DNA of 64,000 bases, taken from contig CAUQTI010000003.1 of NCBI GenBank assembly GCA_963521065.1, forward strand, positions 62,001-126,000. The letters run 5' to 3'. Below the pieces are notes generated by a model that saw nothing but the letters and a program-made list of their open reading frames with translations, did no database searches and had not been told where the DNA came from. This document shows positions 17,062 through 25,174 of this stretch, piece after piece. Source of the stretch: IOR16 sp963521065. Its GTDB lineage: Bacteria > Bacillota > Clostridia > Peptostreptococcales > Anaerovoracaceae. Position 1 is the stretch's first letter; each line of letters opens with the position of its first letter. The position numbers and the translations under genes are program-made.

Positions 17062-17937
17062 GTGGATACCGCATTAATATTAAGAATTGCTTCTGAGAAA
17101 AACCAGCATTTTGCGAGTAACGAAATTGCCAGTCTACTGAGTCAATCGGCATTAGTGGAAAAGCTCACGGCAGATTTTGTGGATCACCCTCTATTTGCTG
17201 TCTTTCGGATTATGGGTCTGAGTGAAATCCCACATATTGAAAGACTGCCTTACACGCAGAAAATGATAGCTTATATTAACCAGAACATTGCGACTGCACA
17301 TGGATTTTCATGTTTAGGCGGAGTTGAAGAAATTGTCCCTTGCTACAATGCAATGCTATTGGAAGCCTATTGCAGACTTGGCCTTGCTACCAGCAAAGAA
17401 GCACAGGCAGCTTTAAGTTGGATAGAGCAATATCAGCTTTTTGGGCGCAATCAAACCACTTCGTGGCCTTATAAAGGTGTATGCAAACATGGTGGCTGCC
17501 TTGGAAAAACGCCATGCTATATTGGTATTGGCAAAACCGTCCGTGCTCTCACCACCTATTCAGAGTGCGTAAAGTATGAAAACCAGAACGTGGAAAGGCT
17601 CTTGATACAAGGGACAGGCTATATGCTTCGCCATAAAATGTTTCAGAAATTATCGGACGGCAAGCCAATCAGCGCTCATATTACAGATATCATGTTTCCG
17701 CAAAGTTACGCACTCTCACTTACAGACTTAATTTATATTGTCGGAAAAAGGCGGTTAACGGCAAGTGAAGATAGTGCAATGTTGTTACACCTTCTTCAGG
17801 AAAAACAAATAGAGGCAAACCAATGGAAGATAGATTATCTCTATGGCTATAAAGGATATGTCGGCTTTGAAAGCAGGCGCAAAGCATCGAAATGGGTTTC
17901 AGCATTGTTTCCAATGTGGCTATCTGGCTCAGTGTAA
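17062..17937 (+). CDS. Uncharacterised alpha-helical protein, possible terpenoid-cyclase-like toroid
   Basis: 291 residues, GTG start at 17062 behind AAGGGGG. No signal peptide or membrane helix. It has cysteine/histidine pairs CLGGVEE...CYNAML and GVCKHGGCLGKTPCYIGIG, and repeated helical units of about 45-50 residues (MLLEAYCRLG, KTVRALTTYS, GTGYMLRHKM) reminiscent of the alpha/alpha toroid of prenyltransferase and squalene-cyclase-like proteins. The CxHxxC-type cluster may bind zinc. I do not recognise a family; the toroid assignment is inference. It is surrounded by mobile-element genes, so it is probably cargo. Confidence 0.6.
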   Translation: MDTALILRIASEKNQHFASNEIASLLSQSALVEKLTADFVDHPLFAVFRIMGLSEIPHIERLPYTQKMIAYINQNIATAHGFSCLGGVEEIVPCYNAMLLEAYCRLGLATSKEAQAALSWIEQYQLFGRNQTTSWPYKGVCKHGGCLGKTPCYIGIGKTVRALTTYSECVKYENQNVERLLIQGTGYMLRHKMFQKLSDGKPISAHITDIMFPQSYALSLTDLIYIVGKRRLTASEDSAMLLHLLQEKQIEANQWKIDYLYGYKGYVGFESRRKASKWVSALFPMWLSGSV

Positions 17938-18256
17938 GGATATACGAATTTTAACCGAACAGCTTCGACTTTTTATAAAAGCAGAGCTGTTGGGTATTGC
18001 TACGCCCCTAGCGCCTGCCAATCAATCTCTCCATAAATCTGACGATTAATAGGCTTGCCCGACGAGGTTGTAAATGATGGTGATTTTCTTCCGTTCCGGT
18101 CAATTGCTTTATGAAGGCTAACCTTAATAAAACATAATGCCATTAAAAATTGACTGCAAGAACTTTTTAAACTTTTTGTGATACTGGACAATTCCTTGAA
18201 ATTGATCTATTATAGATTGACGATAATTAAATATCGTCAATTATAGGGAGATTGCC
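17938..18256. other. Intergenic region with operator-like palindromes
   Basis: About 320 bases. The left 250 look like non-coding remnants. The right end carries ATCTATTATAGAT and the TTGACGATA palindrome described separately, and then the SD AGGGAG of the next gene. Confidence 0.5.
18217..18240. promoter_or_regulatory. Operator-like palindrome before the small HTH gene
   Basis: TTGACGATA and TATCGTCAA form a perfect 9-bp inverted repeat with a 6-base spacer. TTGACG can serve as a -35 box with TTATAG about 18 bases on, so a dimeric protein bound here would block the promoter of the HTH gene at 18257. Confidence 0.6.
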
Positions 18257-18649
18257 ATGAAGAAAACAGTAGAACAACTTCAAGCTGCGCTTGACCGAGA
18301 AATAGAATATACTGAGAAGCTCAACAAGAAAATCGACCTCATGAGAGAACAGTTAAAGGAGCGCATTACCATACAGGAGCATGAAAAGGCAATTGCTTTG
18401 CTCAAAGAGAAACACGCACGGGAATTGGCGGAAATTAATAATGGTCAATCAAAGAAACCTAATGAGCGTGGTGCCGGACGCAAGAAGAAGATAACAAATC
18501 AAATCATTTTGCGAATTTTGGAGCTGCGACAGGAAGGTCTATCCCAGCAAAAAATTTCAAAAGCTATTTTTGAGGAACTTGGAATTGTCATTAGTCGTAC
18601 GACTGTTGGAGAAATTGTACGTGGTGAACATGGGAACGGTGCTGAGTAG
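18257..18649 (+). CDS. Small DNA-binding protein with coiled coil and HTH
   Basis: 130 residues. Residues 1-60 are a charged coiled coil (VEQLQAALDREIEYTEKLNK); then a basic linker (NERGAGRKKK) and a resolvase-type helix-turn-helix at about 80-125 (ILELRQEGLSQQKISKAI, then VISRTTVGEIV). Such proteins are common in clostridial integrative elements and plasmids as accessory DNA-binding factors. The operator-like palindrome just upstream suggests autoregulation. SD AGGGAG at 18245-18250. Confidence 0.75.
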   Translation: MKKTVEQLQAALDREIEYTEKLNKKIDLMREQLKERITIQEHEKAIALLKEKHARELAEINNGQSKKPNERGAGRKKKITNQIILRILELRQEGLSQQKISKAIFEELGIVISRTTVGEIVRGEHGNGAE

Positions 18650-19166
18650 ATGCAACAGCCCTTCGCTCTTCCCTTGCGCCGAAGGCAGCAAGGAGAACTT
18701 AACGAAGTTAAGGCAGGAATAGGGGAGTTCCGAAACTCCCTCCAGACCGCTTGCCGCCAAGGGCGGCAACGACATTCAGAAAGGGTTTGGACATTATTTT
18801 TAATGTCACCCATTTAGGGTTCCATAGCGATTATTTTCAGATATAGGGGTTCCAGTATTGTCATTAATCGTTACTTCCCCAAACTCTTTCTGAGGTTCTA
18901 TGCGTTTTTAAGAAAATACAGAAAGATTTAACAACGCTTTAGGCTTTGCCTAAAGGCGATAGACATGAGTTATTTTACAACTCTGGTCCTGCCTCAACCA
19001 ACTGTTTTGGAGTAATCGGGGAAACTGGATAAAGTTAAGTTTTGCAGCTTGACAAGCCATTTCGTGAGCGCTACAATAATTGTACTAAAGGGTAAAAATG
19101 CCCATAAAAATTGAATAGTCAGCTTCACAGGATGCCGTGGCATTTGCCTAAGACCTAGGAGGGCAA
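18650..19166. other. Non-coding stretch of the mobile element
   Basis: About 517 bases. The left third is the hairpin cluster. The remaining 360 bases show no ORF with a ribosome site on either strand and no clear repeat; likely degraded element sequence. Confidence 0.5.
18672..18807. repeat. Cluster of five short hairpins, possible transfer-origin remnant
   Basis: In order: CCTTGC/GCAAGG (18672-18693), CTTAAC-GAA-GTTAAG (18698-18712), GGGAGTT-CCGA-AACTCCC (18723-18740), TTGCCGCC-AAG-GGCGGCAA (18751-18769) and GACATTA-TTTT-TAATGTC (18790-18807). All stems are perfect. The region is GC-rich compared with its flanks and codes for nothing. Tight hairpin clusters like this mark origins of transfer in mobilisable elements, but no relaxase gene is present here. 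Confidence 0.5.
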
Positions 19167-19334
19167 ATGGCAAAAGACGACATCGGGATGGAAATCCCCC
19201 AGCAGGAGATTGATAGTCTTGCAAGGTTGCTCCTGCCGAAAATCCGCGAGTTTTTCGATAGTGAAGAAGGACAGCGGGAGTTTGCTGAGTGGAAAAAGTG
19301 GCAGGCGCAACAGGATACAAAGGAAGCTAAATGA
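19167..19334 (+). CDS. Small mobile-element protein, 55 residues
   Basis: ATG at 19167 behind a strong SD (AGGAGG, 4-5 bases upstream); ends TGA at 19334. The protein begins MAKDDIGMEIPQQEIDSL and has an acidic helical body (KIREFFDSEEGQREFAEWKK). Soluble. It resembles small unnamed proteins often found near integrative-element genes. It is followed within 15 bases by a strong terminator, so it is a real transcription unit. Function unknown. Confidence 0.65.
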   Translation: MAKDDIGMEIPQQEIDSLARLLLPKIREFFDSEEGQREFAEWKKWQAQQDTKEAK

Positions 19335-19346
19335 TATATAAGCTGG

Positions 19347-19376
19347 GCGGCGGTTCAAAACGAACCGCCGCTTTTT
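19347..19376 (+). terminator. Terminator after the 55-residue gene
   Basis: GCGGCGGTTC and GAACCGCCGC form a perfect 10-bp stem with loop AAAAC, followed by TTTTT. Confidence 0.88.
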
Positions 19377-19529
19377 ACCATAGTACAATCATATCTTTTA
19401 ACAAGGGTTGCAAGTGTGCTCACAACATGAATTCAGTTTTAGCTACATAGCATATAAAACAAATTTTTCTTGTCTTTAAAATAAATTTTGATATAATAAA
19501 TGCAATGGATATATTTGGGAAGAAAGGGG

Positions 19530-19913
19530 ATGGTGTCAATAGATATTCAAAAGATGGACAAGAAGTCACGAGATATGTTAGCGTATCTTAATACTAATAC
19601 CAAGCTTACCAGCGCTACATTAGCCGATGCATTTAATCAACACTACAAAATGGATTTAGATGAAGCGCTGGGAACCCTTTCTTTTTTAGAAAACAAATCC
19701 TTAGTAAAGGCAAAAACACATAACGATGAAGCTGCAATAATGATACAGGTAACCCATTCGGGGCGTACATATGAGCAAGAATTACTCGAACAAGAAAAAG
19801 GACAAAAAAAGAAACTTTGGTCAGATAGATTTTGGAATATCCTTACACTGATTTTAAGTAGTATCTTAACAATTGTAATTAATTTGATAATGAAATGGGG
19901 GTTTGGCATATGA
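19530..19913 (+). CDS. Small tail-anchored protein coupled to the beta-family gene
   Basis: About 127 residues: an N-terminal winged-helix-like part (DMLAYLNTNTKLTSATLADAF) and a single C-terminal membrane helix (FWNILTLILSSILTIVINLI). Start chosen at ATG 19530 (GTG 19533 also possible) because AGAAAGGGG lies just before. Its TGA overlaps the ATG of the beta-family gene (ATGA), so the two are translated together. The topology suggests a membrane-tethered sensor or anchor for the partner protein. Not a recognised family. Confidence 0.68.
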   Translation: MVSIDIQKMDKKSRDMLAYLNTNTKLTSATLADAFNQHYKMDLDEALGTLSFLENKSLVKAKTHNDEAAIMIQVTHSGRTYEQELLEQEKGQKKKLWSDRFWNILTLILSSILTIVINLIMKWGFGI

Positions 19914-20926
19914 ATAGACTGTATGTTCCAATCGTAAAATGTAAAATGGGTGAGCAAAAGGCTTTGCTTAATTTAGATGATCAAGTAAAAGATAATATTA
20001 TTCCACTTATTGAAATTCCCTTATTTTCTCAAGCTATGACTAAGAAAGGGACAACTGTTGAAGGATTAATTTCATCCTTCTGGGACAAAAGGAACTATTT
20101 TTTTTACTTCATGCCAGATTGGTATTCGGATTTAGATGATTTTAATGACTTTATAGAAGAAAAAGTCAAGCCTCTTTGCCGCGATAGTTGCGCAATCCCG
20201 GTAATAGACTTAAGCCTTGTGGATTTTGTTAAGGATTGGTCAGATATTTCGCAAAATGGGGTTGCAATTCGTTTAAGAAACAATGAATTTGGAGATATAG
20301 AAGAGATACTGAATCCGTTGTTTGATGAAACAAAGTTAACAAGAAACCAAATACATCTGATATTTGACTTGCAATATGTCGGGGAAAACGACTTGTTTTC
20401 TAAGGTATCAGTGCTTAAGGCTGCTTTCTCCGATTTAGATAAAGCAAGTGAATTTCGTTCAATAGTCATTTCTAGCGTATCTTTTCCTAAACAGCTCCCT
20501 TCAATGGAAAGCAAGAAGATCTATCGTTTTAAGCGAGTTGAGACAGAAATATTTGCAATGGCATTGAAACTATCTGAACGTTTTAATTTTAACTATGTTT
20601 ATTCAGATTATGGCCCCTCTGATATTGAAGAAAATGTCTTTGTTGTTGGCATGTCTCCGAATTTTAAAATTAAATATACAGCGTTTGATGACTATCTATA
20701 TATAAAAGGGATTCCGGTAAAAAGAGGAGGACTAGATCTAGGAAATGTCCGAGAATTAGCAAAAATATTAGTCGAGTGTAGTGATTTCTCTGGGGAGGAC
20801 TATTCTTGGGGAGATAAAAATATATTTGATATTGCACTCGGTTCTTCCGCTAGTTCGGGAAATTTAACAACATGGGTTAGCTACTCAATGAATCATCACA
20901 TTACATTTATTACTCGGCAGATATAA
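19910..20926 (+). CDS. Beta-family protein (phage-type Beta_protein)
   Basis: 338 residues from the ATG at 19910, which overlaps the upstream stop; GGGGG lies 8-9 bases before. The N-terminus (YVPIVKCKMGEQKALLNL, then IIPLIEIP) is the signature of the beta protein family found in prophages and defence-type loci. The IIPLIEIP strand and later VIDLSLVDF and IHLIFDLQYV suggest a TIM-barrel-like alternation of strands and helices. Homologues of similar look (sce7725 family) are typically paired with sce7726 proteins, and an sce7726 gene is convergent here. No activity is established; a role in an anti-phage or toxin-antitoxin module is inference. Confidence 0.82.
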   Translation: MNRLYVPIVKCKMGEQKALLNLDDQVKDNIIPLIEIPLFSQAMTKKGTTVEGLISSFWDKRNYFFYFMPDWYSDLDDFNDFIEEKVKPLCRDSCAIPVIDLSLVDFVKDWSDISQNGVAIRLRNNEFGDIEEILNPLFDETKLTRNQIHLIFDLQYVGENDLFSKVSVLKAAFSDLDKASEFRSIVISSVSFPKQLPSMESKKIYRFKRVETEIFAMALKLSERFNFNYVYSDYGPSDIEENVFVVGMSPNFKIKYTAFDDYLYIKGIPVKRGGLDLGNVRELAKILVECSDFSGEDYSWGDKNIFDIALGSSASSGNLTTWVSYSMNHHITFITRQI

Positions 20927-20927
20927 C

Positions 20928-20976
20928 AACGGACTGGCGTTAGAGAATTTTTCTATCGCCAGTCCGTTCGTTTTTT
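20928..20976 (+). terminator. Terminator between convergent beta and sce7726 genes
   Basis: Perfect 12-bp stem (AACGGACTGGCG with CGCCAGTCCGTT) across a 17-base loop, followed by CGTTTTTT on the plus strand. The right arm lies inside the last codons of the sce7726 gene. Confidence 0.85.
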
Positions 20977-21519
20977 AAGTGTCTCTCTAGTGTAGTCTTT
21001 AATTACTTGTAAAGGTAGACGTTCTATCGCCATTTGCCGTAGAATTCGTCTGTTCTTTCCAGATAGTCCTTTAAATCCATGTCCTTTTAGTAATAATTCT
21101 ATTTCATCGCGCCAAAGTAATTCTAGTAGTGATTCTGCGCAAACAGCAGTATTTCTTCGACCTCTTTTTTTCTGTTTAAATACTACATTTTGATTTTTAT
21201 CATAATAAGCTACATATACACCCCACCAATCAGGAACAAACTCTTCAATAACAGACTGGTACTTTTCCCCAACAACGATAAATACTTTGTCAAAAGTTTT
21301 GTTGTAGAACTCCTGCTGTAGGGGGAGACGGTCTAATGTATCTGCATCACTCTTTATTTCATAACCATAAAGATTTCCGTTGGCGACAGCAATATCTACT
21401 CTTGATAATCCATCACAAACCACCATTTCAGGTATAATTCTATAATCATGGCCTTTATTAAGGCAAACTATTTTTTCCATCAAAGGCTTTCGGATATCCA
21501 TATCCTTCATCTTATGCAA
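20953..21519 (-). CDS. sce7726-family protein, PD-(D/E)XK-like nuclease fold
   Basis: About 188 residues from the TTG at 21519 (SD GGAGG 7 bases before; TTG at 21537 lies upstream of that SD). The motif Asp42-Ile-Ala ... Glu54-Ile-Lys56 in SRVDIAVANGNLYGYEIK is the D...ExK core of PD-(D/E)XK nucleases, followed by LPLQQEFYNKTFDKVFIVVG and PDWWGVYVA, typical of sce7726 proteins. The C-terminus is basic (LKKRTDWR). Second gene of an operon with an XRE regulator and convergent with the beta-family gene. Likely a nuclease component of a conflict system; substrate unknown. Confidence 0.82.
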   Translation of the reverse strand: MHKMKDMDIRKPLMEKIVCLNKGHDYRIIPEMVVCDGLSRVDIAVANGNLYGYEIKSDADTLDRLPLQQEFYNKTFDKVFIVVGEKYQSVIEEFVPDWWGVYVAYYDKNQNVVFKQKKRGRRNTAVCAESLLELLWRDEIELLLKGHGFKGLSGKNRRILRQMAIERLPLQVIKDYTRETLKKRTDWR

Positions 21520-21540
21520 TTGTCTCCCTCCTTTCAAAAT

Positions 21541-21762
21541 TTATTTGGAATTTGTGTCATCTAAGAATAGTAAATACGTCTCCACTTCAAGTGCATCAGC
21601 AATCTTTTGTACATTATCTAACGAAATGCTTCTTTTTTCTCTCTCCACAGCACTAATATATGTTCGGTGCAATCCCGCTTTTTCCGCAAATACTTCTTGC
21701 GATAATCCATTCAACATTCTGTATTTTTTCATATTAGAAGCAAACACTTTAAGAATTTCCAT
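21541..21762 (-). CDS. XRE-family regulator upstream of sce7726
   Basis: 73 residues, one Cro/CI helix-turn-helix (RMLNGLSQEVFAEKAGLHRT, then YISAVEREKR) and no other domain. The ATG at 21762 has AAGGTGGT 9 bases upstream; a GTG two codons earlier is an alternative. Twenty-one bases separate its stop from the sce7726 start. It probably regulates the nuclease operon. Confidence 0.85.
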   Translation of the reverse strand: MEILKVFASNMKKYRMLNGLSQEVFAEKAGLHRTYISAVEREKRSISLDNVQKIADALEVETYLLFLDDTNSK

Positions 21763-22079
21763 AAGCACTCACCACCTTGTAATTCATTTTACTAGAATTG
21801 AATACAATAAGTCAACATACAATGCGTCACATGCTGCATCTTTACGTGTTTTTGTTCTAGTACTAAACCACAAGAAACTTTGGCGGTATCTCTCATTTAC
21901 TAGACAACTCCCACTGCGCCTTGGCGTTGCTATAAATGCGCCTTAATAGGACGGTGCATATCAATGGTCACTTTTATATTACAAGTTGCTAAAATAAAGC
22001 AATGATCCGAACCTATCTCCAATGGAGACAAGGTTCGGATCATCATGATTGGATACCAATTTGCTTTATTCATATTAAT
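21763..22079. other. Junction between the two candidate defence modules
   Basis: About 317 bases. Holds the upstream region of the XRE gene and, at 22002-22043, a terminator-like hairpin that closely matches the one beside tRNA-Leu. No gene is supported. Confidence 0.55.
22002..22043 (-). terminator. Terminator after DUF2290, second copy of the tRNA-Leu terminator
   Basis: ATGATCCGAACCT pairs with AGGTTCGGATCAT (13 bp), with an inner TCTCC/GGAGA stem. On the minus strand it follows the DUF2290 stop by 37 bases and is followed by TGCTTTATTTT. It closely matches the hairpin at 25023-25064, including the flanking TCATGAT. Confidence 0.8.
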
Positions 22080-22766
22080 TTAAAGAATAATTATGGAAGT
22101 TATGTATTCCAATTCGTCCCTATCTGGAATCTTATATTTAATGTAATCAAACTCAGAAAACTGTATTGATAAATTGGGATAATAATTATTAAAAATAAAA
22201 TTCACAAAACGATTAAAGCATATGGGCTGTTGTATAACCATCCTACAGTCCTCGTGTTGTGTATGCATATGACTTGAAGGGTGATCAAGAGTATTCATGC
22301 TGGAGTCGAAATCTATACGAATAGGACTACGCATTTTTATTGCATCAAACCACTTAGGATCACTAAAAAAGTCATCCATAATCTGTACAGGCGAATACCC
22401 GTCCAAAAGTAAATCTCCATAATTGTAAGGAGCAGGCCACCATAGTAGATTCTGGGTTAGCAATATATTGTTTTGAAAAATAAAATTTGCACGTAATAAA
22501 GATCCATCAAATAGCAAACTATGATAACTGTTATTTCGTAAGATATGAAGATATTGATCAAGTTTAGTAAACGACTCTCCAGCATTATTCCTGTCAGACA
22601 CATGATTTTTCCATGTAATCTGGCAGTCAGGGGATGTGTAATCTGGTATTGTCATGAAGTTGCAACCTATCGAGAGATGCTGTCCTTGCAACATCTCTAA
22701 AGTGCTATTAACTTGTTCGACAGTTTCTTGGGCAAACTGATTAATAATCCTTTTTCTCATAATCAT
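22080..22766 (-). CDS. DUF2290-family protein
   Basis: 228 residues, soluble, aromatic-rich. NLLWWPAPYNYGD, RIDFDSS and the histidine-rich HPSSHMHTQHEDCRM, followed by PICFNRFVNFIFNNYYP, are DUF2290-like. The ATG follows the helicase TAA with no gap (TAAATG), so translation is coupled. DUF2290 proteins are repeatedly found next to superfamily I helicases in accessory regions; the HxH-type cluster could bind metal (inference). Function unknown. Confidence 0.78.
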   Translation of the reverse strand: MIMRKRIINQFAQETVEQVNSTLEMLQGQHLSIGCNFMTIPDYTSPDCQITWKNHVSDRNNAGESFTKLDQYLHILRNNSYHSLLFDGSLLRANFIFQNNILLTQNLLWWPAPYNYGDLLLDGYSPVQIMDDFFSDPKWFDAIKMRSPIRIDFDSSMNTLDHPSSHMHTQHEDCRMVIQQPICFNRFVNFIFNNYYPNLSIQFSEFDYIKYKIPDRDELEYITSIIIL

Positions 22767-24902
22767 TTATTTTTTCTTTTTAAGGACATTCATAAGAACA
22801 TCTAACTCCGGTAGAATATCTTGATCAACTTCCCCTTTTTCCAACATCGCAATAAGTTCCTCTGCGTATGAACGAGCCTTTCCTTCCTTTTCTCTATCCT
22901 CATCGGTGCGCTCTCTGTTTAACTTTCTAATTTTTTCCATCTCTGCTTTTGTCGGGTTTTTGAAAGATAGGCGAAATTCAGATTTTTTACATTGATCAAA
23001 CTCATTCTCAAGAGTATTGTTTTCCCCAACAACACAGATACGAACCCATGCTCTTGATCTAGTAATGGCAGTAAATAGAATATTACGGAGTTTAACTAAC
23101 TCGGTACCTTCGGAACAATATTCACTATTCAGTATATAAACCATAGGTGATTCATTTCCCTTAGCACGAAAGATGCCTGAACAAGTGATACTATCTATAA
23201 TCCTAAAAACATCTTGTTCGCTATTAACTCCCGCCAGTATAGAATTAAGTCCAAACTTTTGCAAATATTTTTGAAAAATAGTATATTCGCTTTTGGATGT
23301 GTATGCTTCAGGAAAAATTACAAGGATATCATCTGGATCTAATTGGTCAACAGAAATGTTCTTATTGATTTCTTGTGCTACCCATGTATATTGCGACATT
23401 TTAGATTCAAAATTCTTAAAAAGGATGCTATCATTTACATCAAGTAAGGATTCAAAGTATTTAGGAGTAGAAGCGTTCTTTCTTTCAATAGTCACTTTAC
23501 GTCCGTTATCTAAACGGCCATCTACTACCGAATAACCAATCTCTCTCCAAAGTTTTGGGTTATCAAAGGTTTGTATTGGCAAACCATTATTTCGTTTATT
23601 ATAAATTCCAAAGCCCAATGCATGGGCTACAGTAAGTGTCCATGGTGGGTTACGATAGCAAATTGGCAAGATGATATCACGTTGAGGCTCATTATCAACA
23701 TTTTCGATATTGATGAGAACGTCGCCATTTTCATCAACGCCAAACATTTCTTGTAGTGAAGGCATTTCCATATCAGATAAATTTTGCAATTCATCGTATG
23801 CCCAAATAATACGCTTGGGAGTTTTAATATCTTGATAAATGAGTCTAAAGAAAGCACTTGGAAGATCCTGCGCTTCATCAATCAGAATTGCGTCATAAGT
23901 GTTGCCAAATTCATTTTGTTGTGCAAATGTCAATAATTCTTCACACATACCTTTAAATGGATTGTTCCTACCAAACTTTGAAATTGCAGAGGAGAGGGTA
24001 TGAACAGGAGCATTTACTTTTTGTGCTAAATTATAATAAACGCCTTCTTCTGAGCGGCTTCCCCATGCATGATGTATTTTCAGAGTATTCCAATCTGGGT
24101 TTTCCCCAGAAAAATCATTTACAAATTTAGTGATTAAATCATAATACTGCTGTTTCAAAGAACGTGTGTAATACGTTATTAATATTTTCCAATCTGGGTG
24201 ATGGGCATGCAAATACGCTGCCTTTAATGCTAAAACTATAGTTTTTCCAGTTCCAGCTAGACCCCTAATTCTTTGCGGTCCATTAGGCAACTCAAATGCT
24301 GCCTTTTTCTGCCATTCATCCAAATTTGCTATTTCTTTCTCAATCTCTTTAATGATAAATCCACGAGAGCCAGAATGAGTTGCATTGACGCGCTTTTTTT
24401 GAGGACGAATATTTGTGACCTTCTGCAACGCTTCACATAAGTTACGATAAAATGCCAAATCGAATTGAGGAAGTTTATTAATAGTTTCAACCAAGTTGTC
24501 TATTGTGGCAAAATAATAGTCAGTGCTTTCCTCTTTGAGATTTATGTTTTCTTTGGATAACACAGTGATAATTATTGGACTAAAAGCCAAATTTCTTCCC
24601 GTTCTTAATGAGCCATACTTTTTCAGATAGAAATCAAGATGGTAATATAAAGCATCTTGCTCATCTTTTAAGGCTTGGATATCTAAAGCTGTATTCTCAT
24701 AAATAAATGCAACCATTCCACATTTTTCAGTTAATAGAAGCGCATCAATCGTGATTTTATTATCAGCACTAGCCGTTAACGGATATCCCAAATAAAGCGT
24801 TCCGTTATCCAATTCTGAACTCATATATTTCCGAATCTCTTGTATAAGCGACTCTGTTTGCCCGGGATTTGATACAACGCCTCTCACAATATCAAAACTC
24901 AT
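22767..24902 (-). CDS. Superfamily I helicase with NERD-like N-terminus
   Basis: 711 residues. Walker A GLAGTGKT (residues 214-221), DEAQD Walker B at 342-346, an Arg finger motif in LFTAITRSRAW near the C-terminus, and UvrD/Rep-like spacing define an SF1 ATPase. Residues about 15-110 (ITIDALLLTEKCGMVAFIYE) resemble the NERD nuclease-related domain, but the usual glutamate-x-lysine is replaced, so nuclease activity is doubtful. A charged coiled tail ends in KKKK. First gene of a two-gene operon with DUF2290, located between tRNA-Leu and a second copy of its terminator. Candidate anti-phage or anti-plasmid helicase module; no experimental role is assigned. Confidence 0.85.
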   Translation of the reverse strand: MSFDIVRGVVSNPGQTESLIQEIRKYMSSELDNGTLYLGYPLTASADNKITIDALLLTEKCGMVAFIYENTALDIQALKDEQDALYYHLDFYLKKYGSLRTGRNLAFSPIIITVLSKENINLKEESTDYYFATIDNLVETINKLPQFDLAFYRNLCEALQKVTNIRPQKKRVNATHSGSRGFIIKEIEKEIANLDEWQKKAAFELPNGPQRIRGLAGTGKTIVLALKAAYLHAHHPDWKILITYYTRSLKQQYYDLITKFVNDFSGENPDWNTLKIHHAWGSRSEEGVYYNLAQKVNAPVHTLSSAISKFGRNNPFKGMCEELLTFAQQNEFGNTYDAILIDEAQDLPSAFFRLIYQDIKTPKRIIWAYDELQNLSDMEMPSLQEMFGVDENGDVLINIENVDNEPQRDIILPICYRNPPWTLTVAHALGFGIYNKRNNGLPIQTFDNPKLWREIGYSVVDGRLDNGRKVTIERKNASTPKYFESLLDVNDSILFKNFESKMSQYTWVAQEINKNISVDQLDPDDILVIFPEAYTSKSEYTIFQKYLQKFGLNSILAGVNSEQDVFRIIDSITCSGIFRAKGNESPMVYILNSEYCSEGTELVKLRNILFTAITRSRAWVRICVVGENNTLENEFDQCKKSEFRLSFKNPTKAEMEKIRKLNRERTDEDREKEGKARSYAEELIAMLEKGEVDQDILPELDVLMNVLKKKK

Positions 24903-25022
24903 AACTTCACCTCTTATAATGGTAACCGTTTACTTTAAAACATTTAAATTTATTATAGCATATAACTCTTAAAAGTATATTGTAAAATTACAATATGTTA
25001 ATCCGAATTTATAGATAAAACA

Positions 25023-25064
25023 ATAATCCGAACCCATCCCCAATGAGGACAAGGTTCGGATTAT
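25023..25064 (-). terminator. Terminator of tRNA-Leu
   Basis: ATAATCCGAACC pairs with GGTTCGGATTAT (12 bp) starting 7 bases after the tRNA CCA; TGTTTTAT follows on the minus strand. The near-identical copy at 22002-22043 differs at paired positions in a compensating way (G-C there, A-T here). Confidence 0.82.
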
Positions 25065-25071
25065 CATGATT

Positions 25072-25158
25072 TGGTGCAGGCAAGAGGACTCGAACCTCCA
25101 TGAAGAAACCCTCACACGGACCTGAACCGTGCGCGTCTGCCAATTCCGCCATGCCTGC
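25072..25158 (-). tRNA. tRNA-Leu (anticodon CAG)
   Basis: On the minus strand: acceptor GCAGGCA pairing with TGCCTGC, D-arm GGCGGAATTGGCAGACG, anticodon stem CACGG/CCGTG with loop TTCAGGT, a long class II variable arm (TGAGGGTTTCTTCA), T-arm GGAGGTTCGAGTCCTC and encoded CCA. The gene is complete and not disrupted by the neighbouring island. Confidence 0.95.
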
Positions 25159-25174
25159 ATAGGCTACGAAAATT

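Noticed and set aside
22002..25064. Terminator copies considered as att sites of a tyrosine recombinase
   Set aside because: No tyrosine integrase is present and the tRNA 3' end itself is not duplicated; only the hairpin is.
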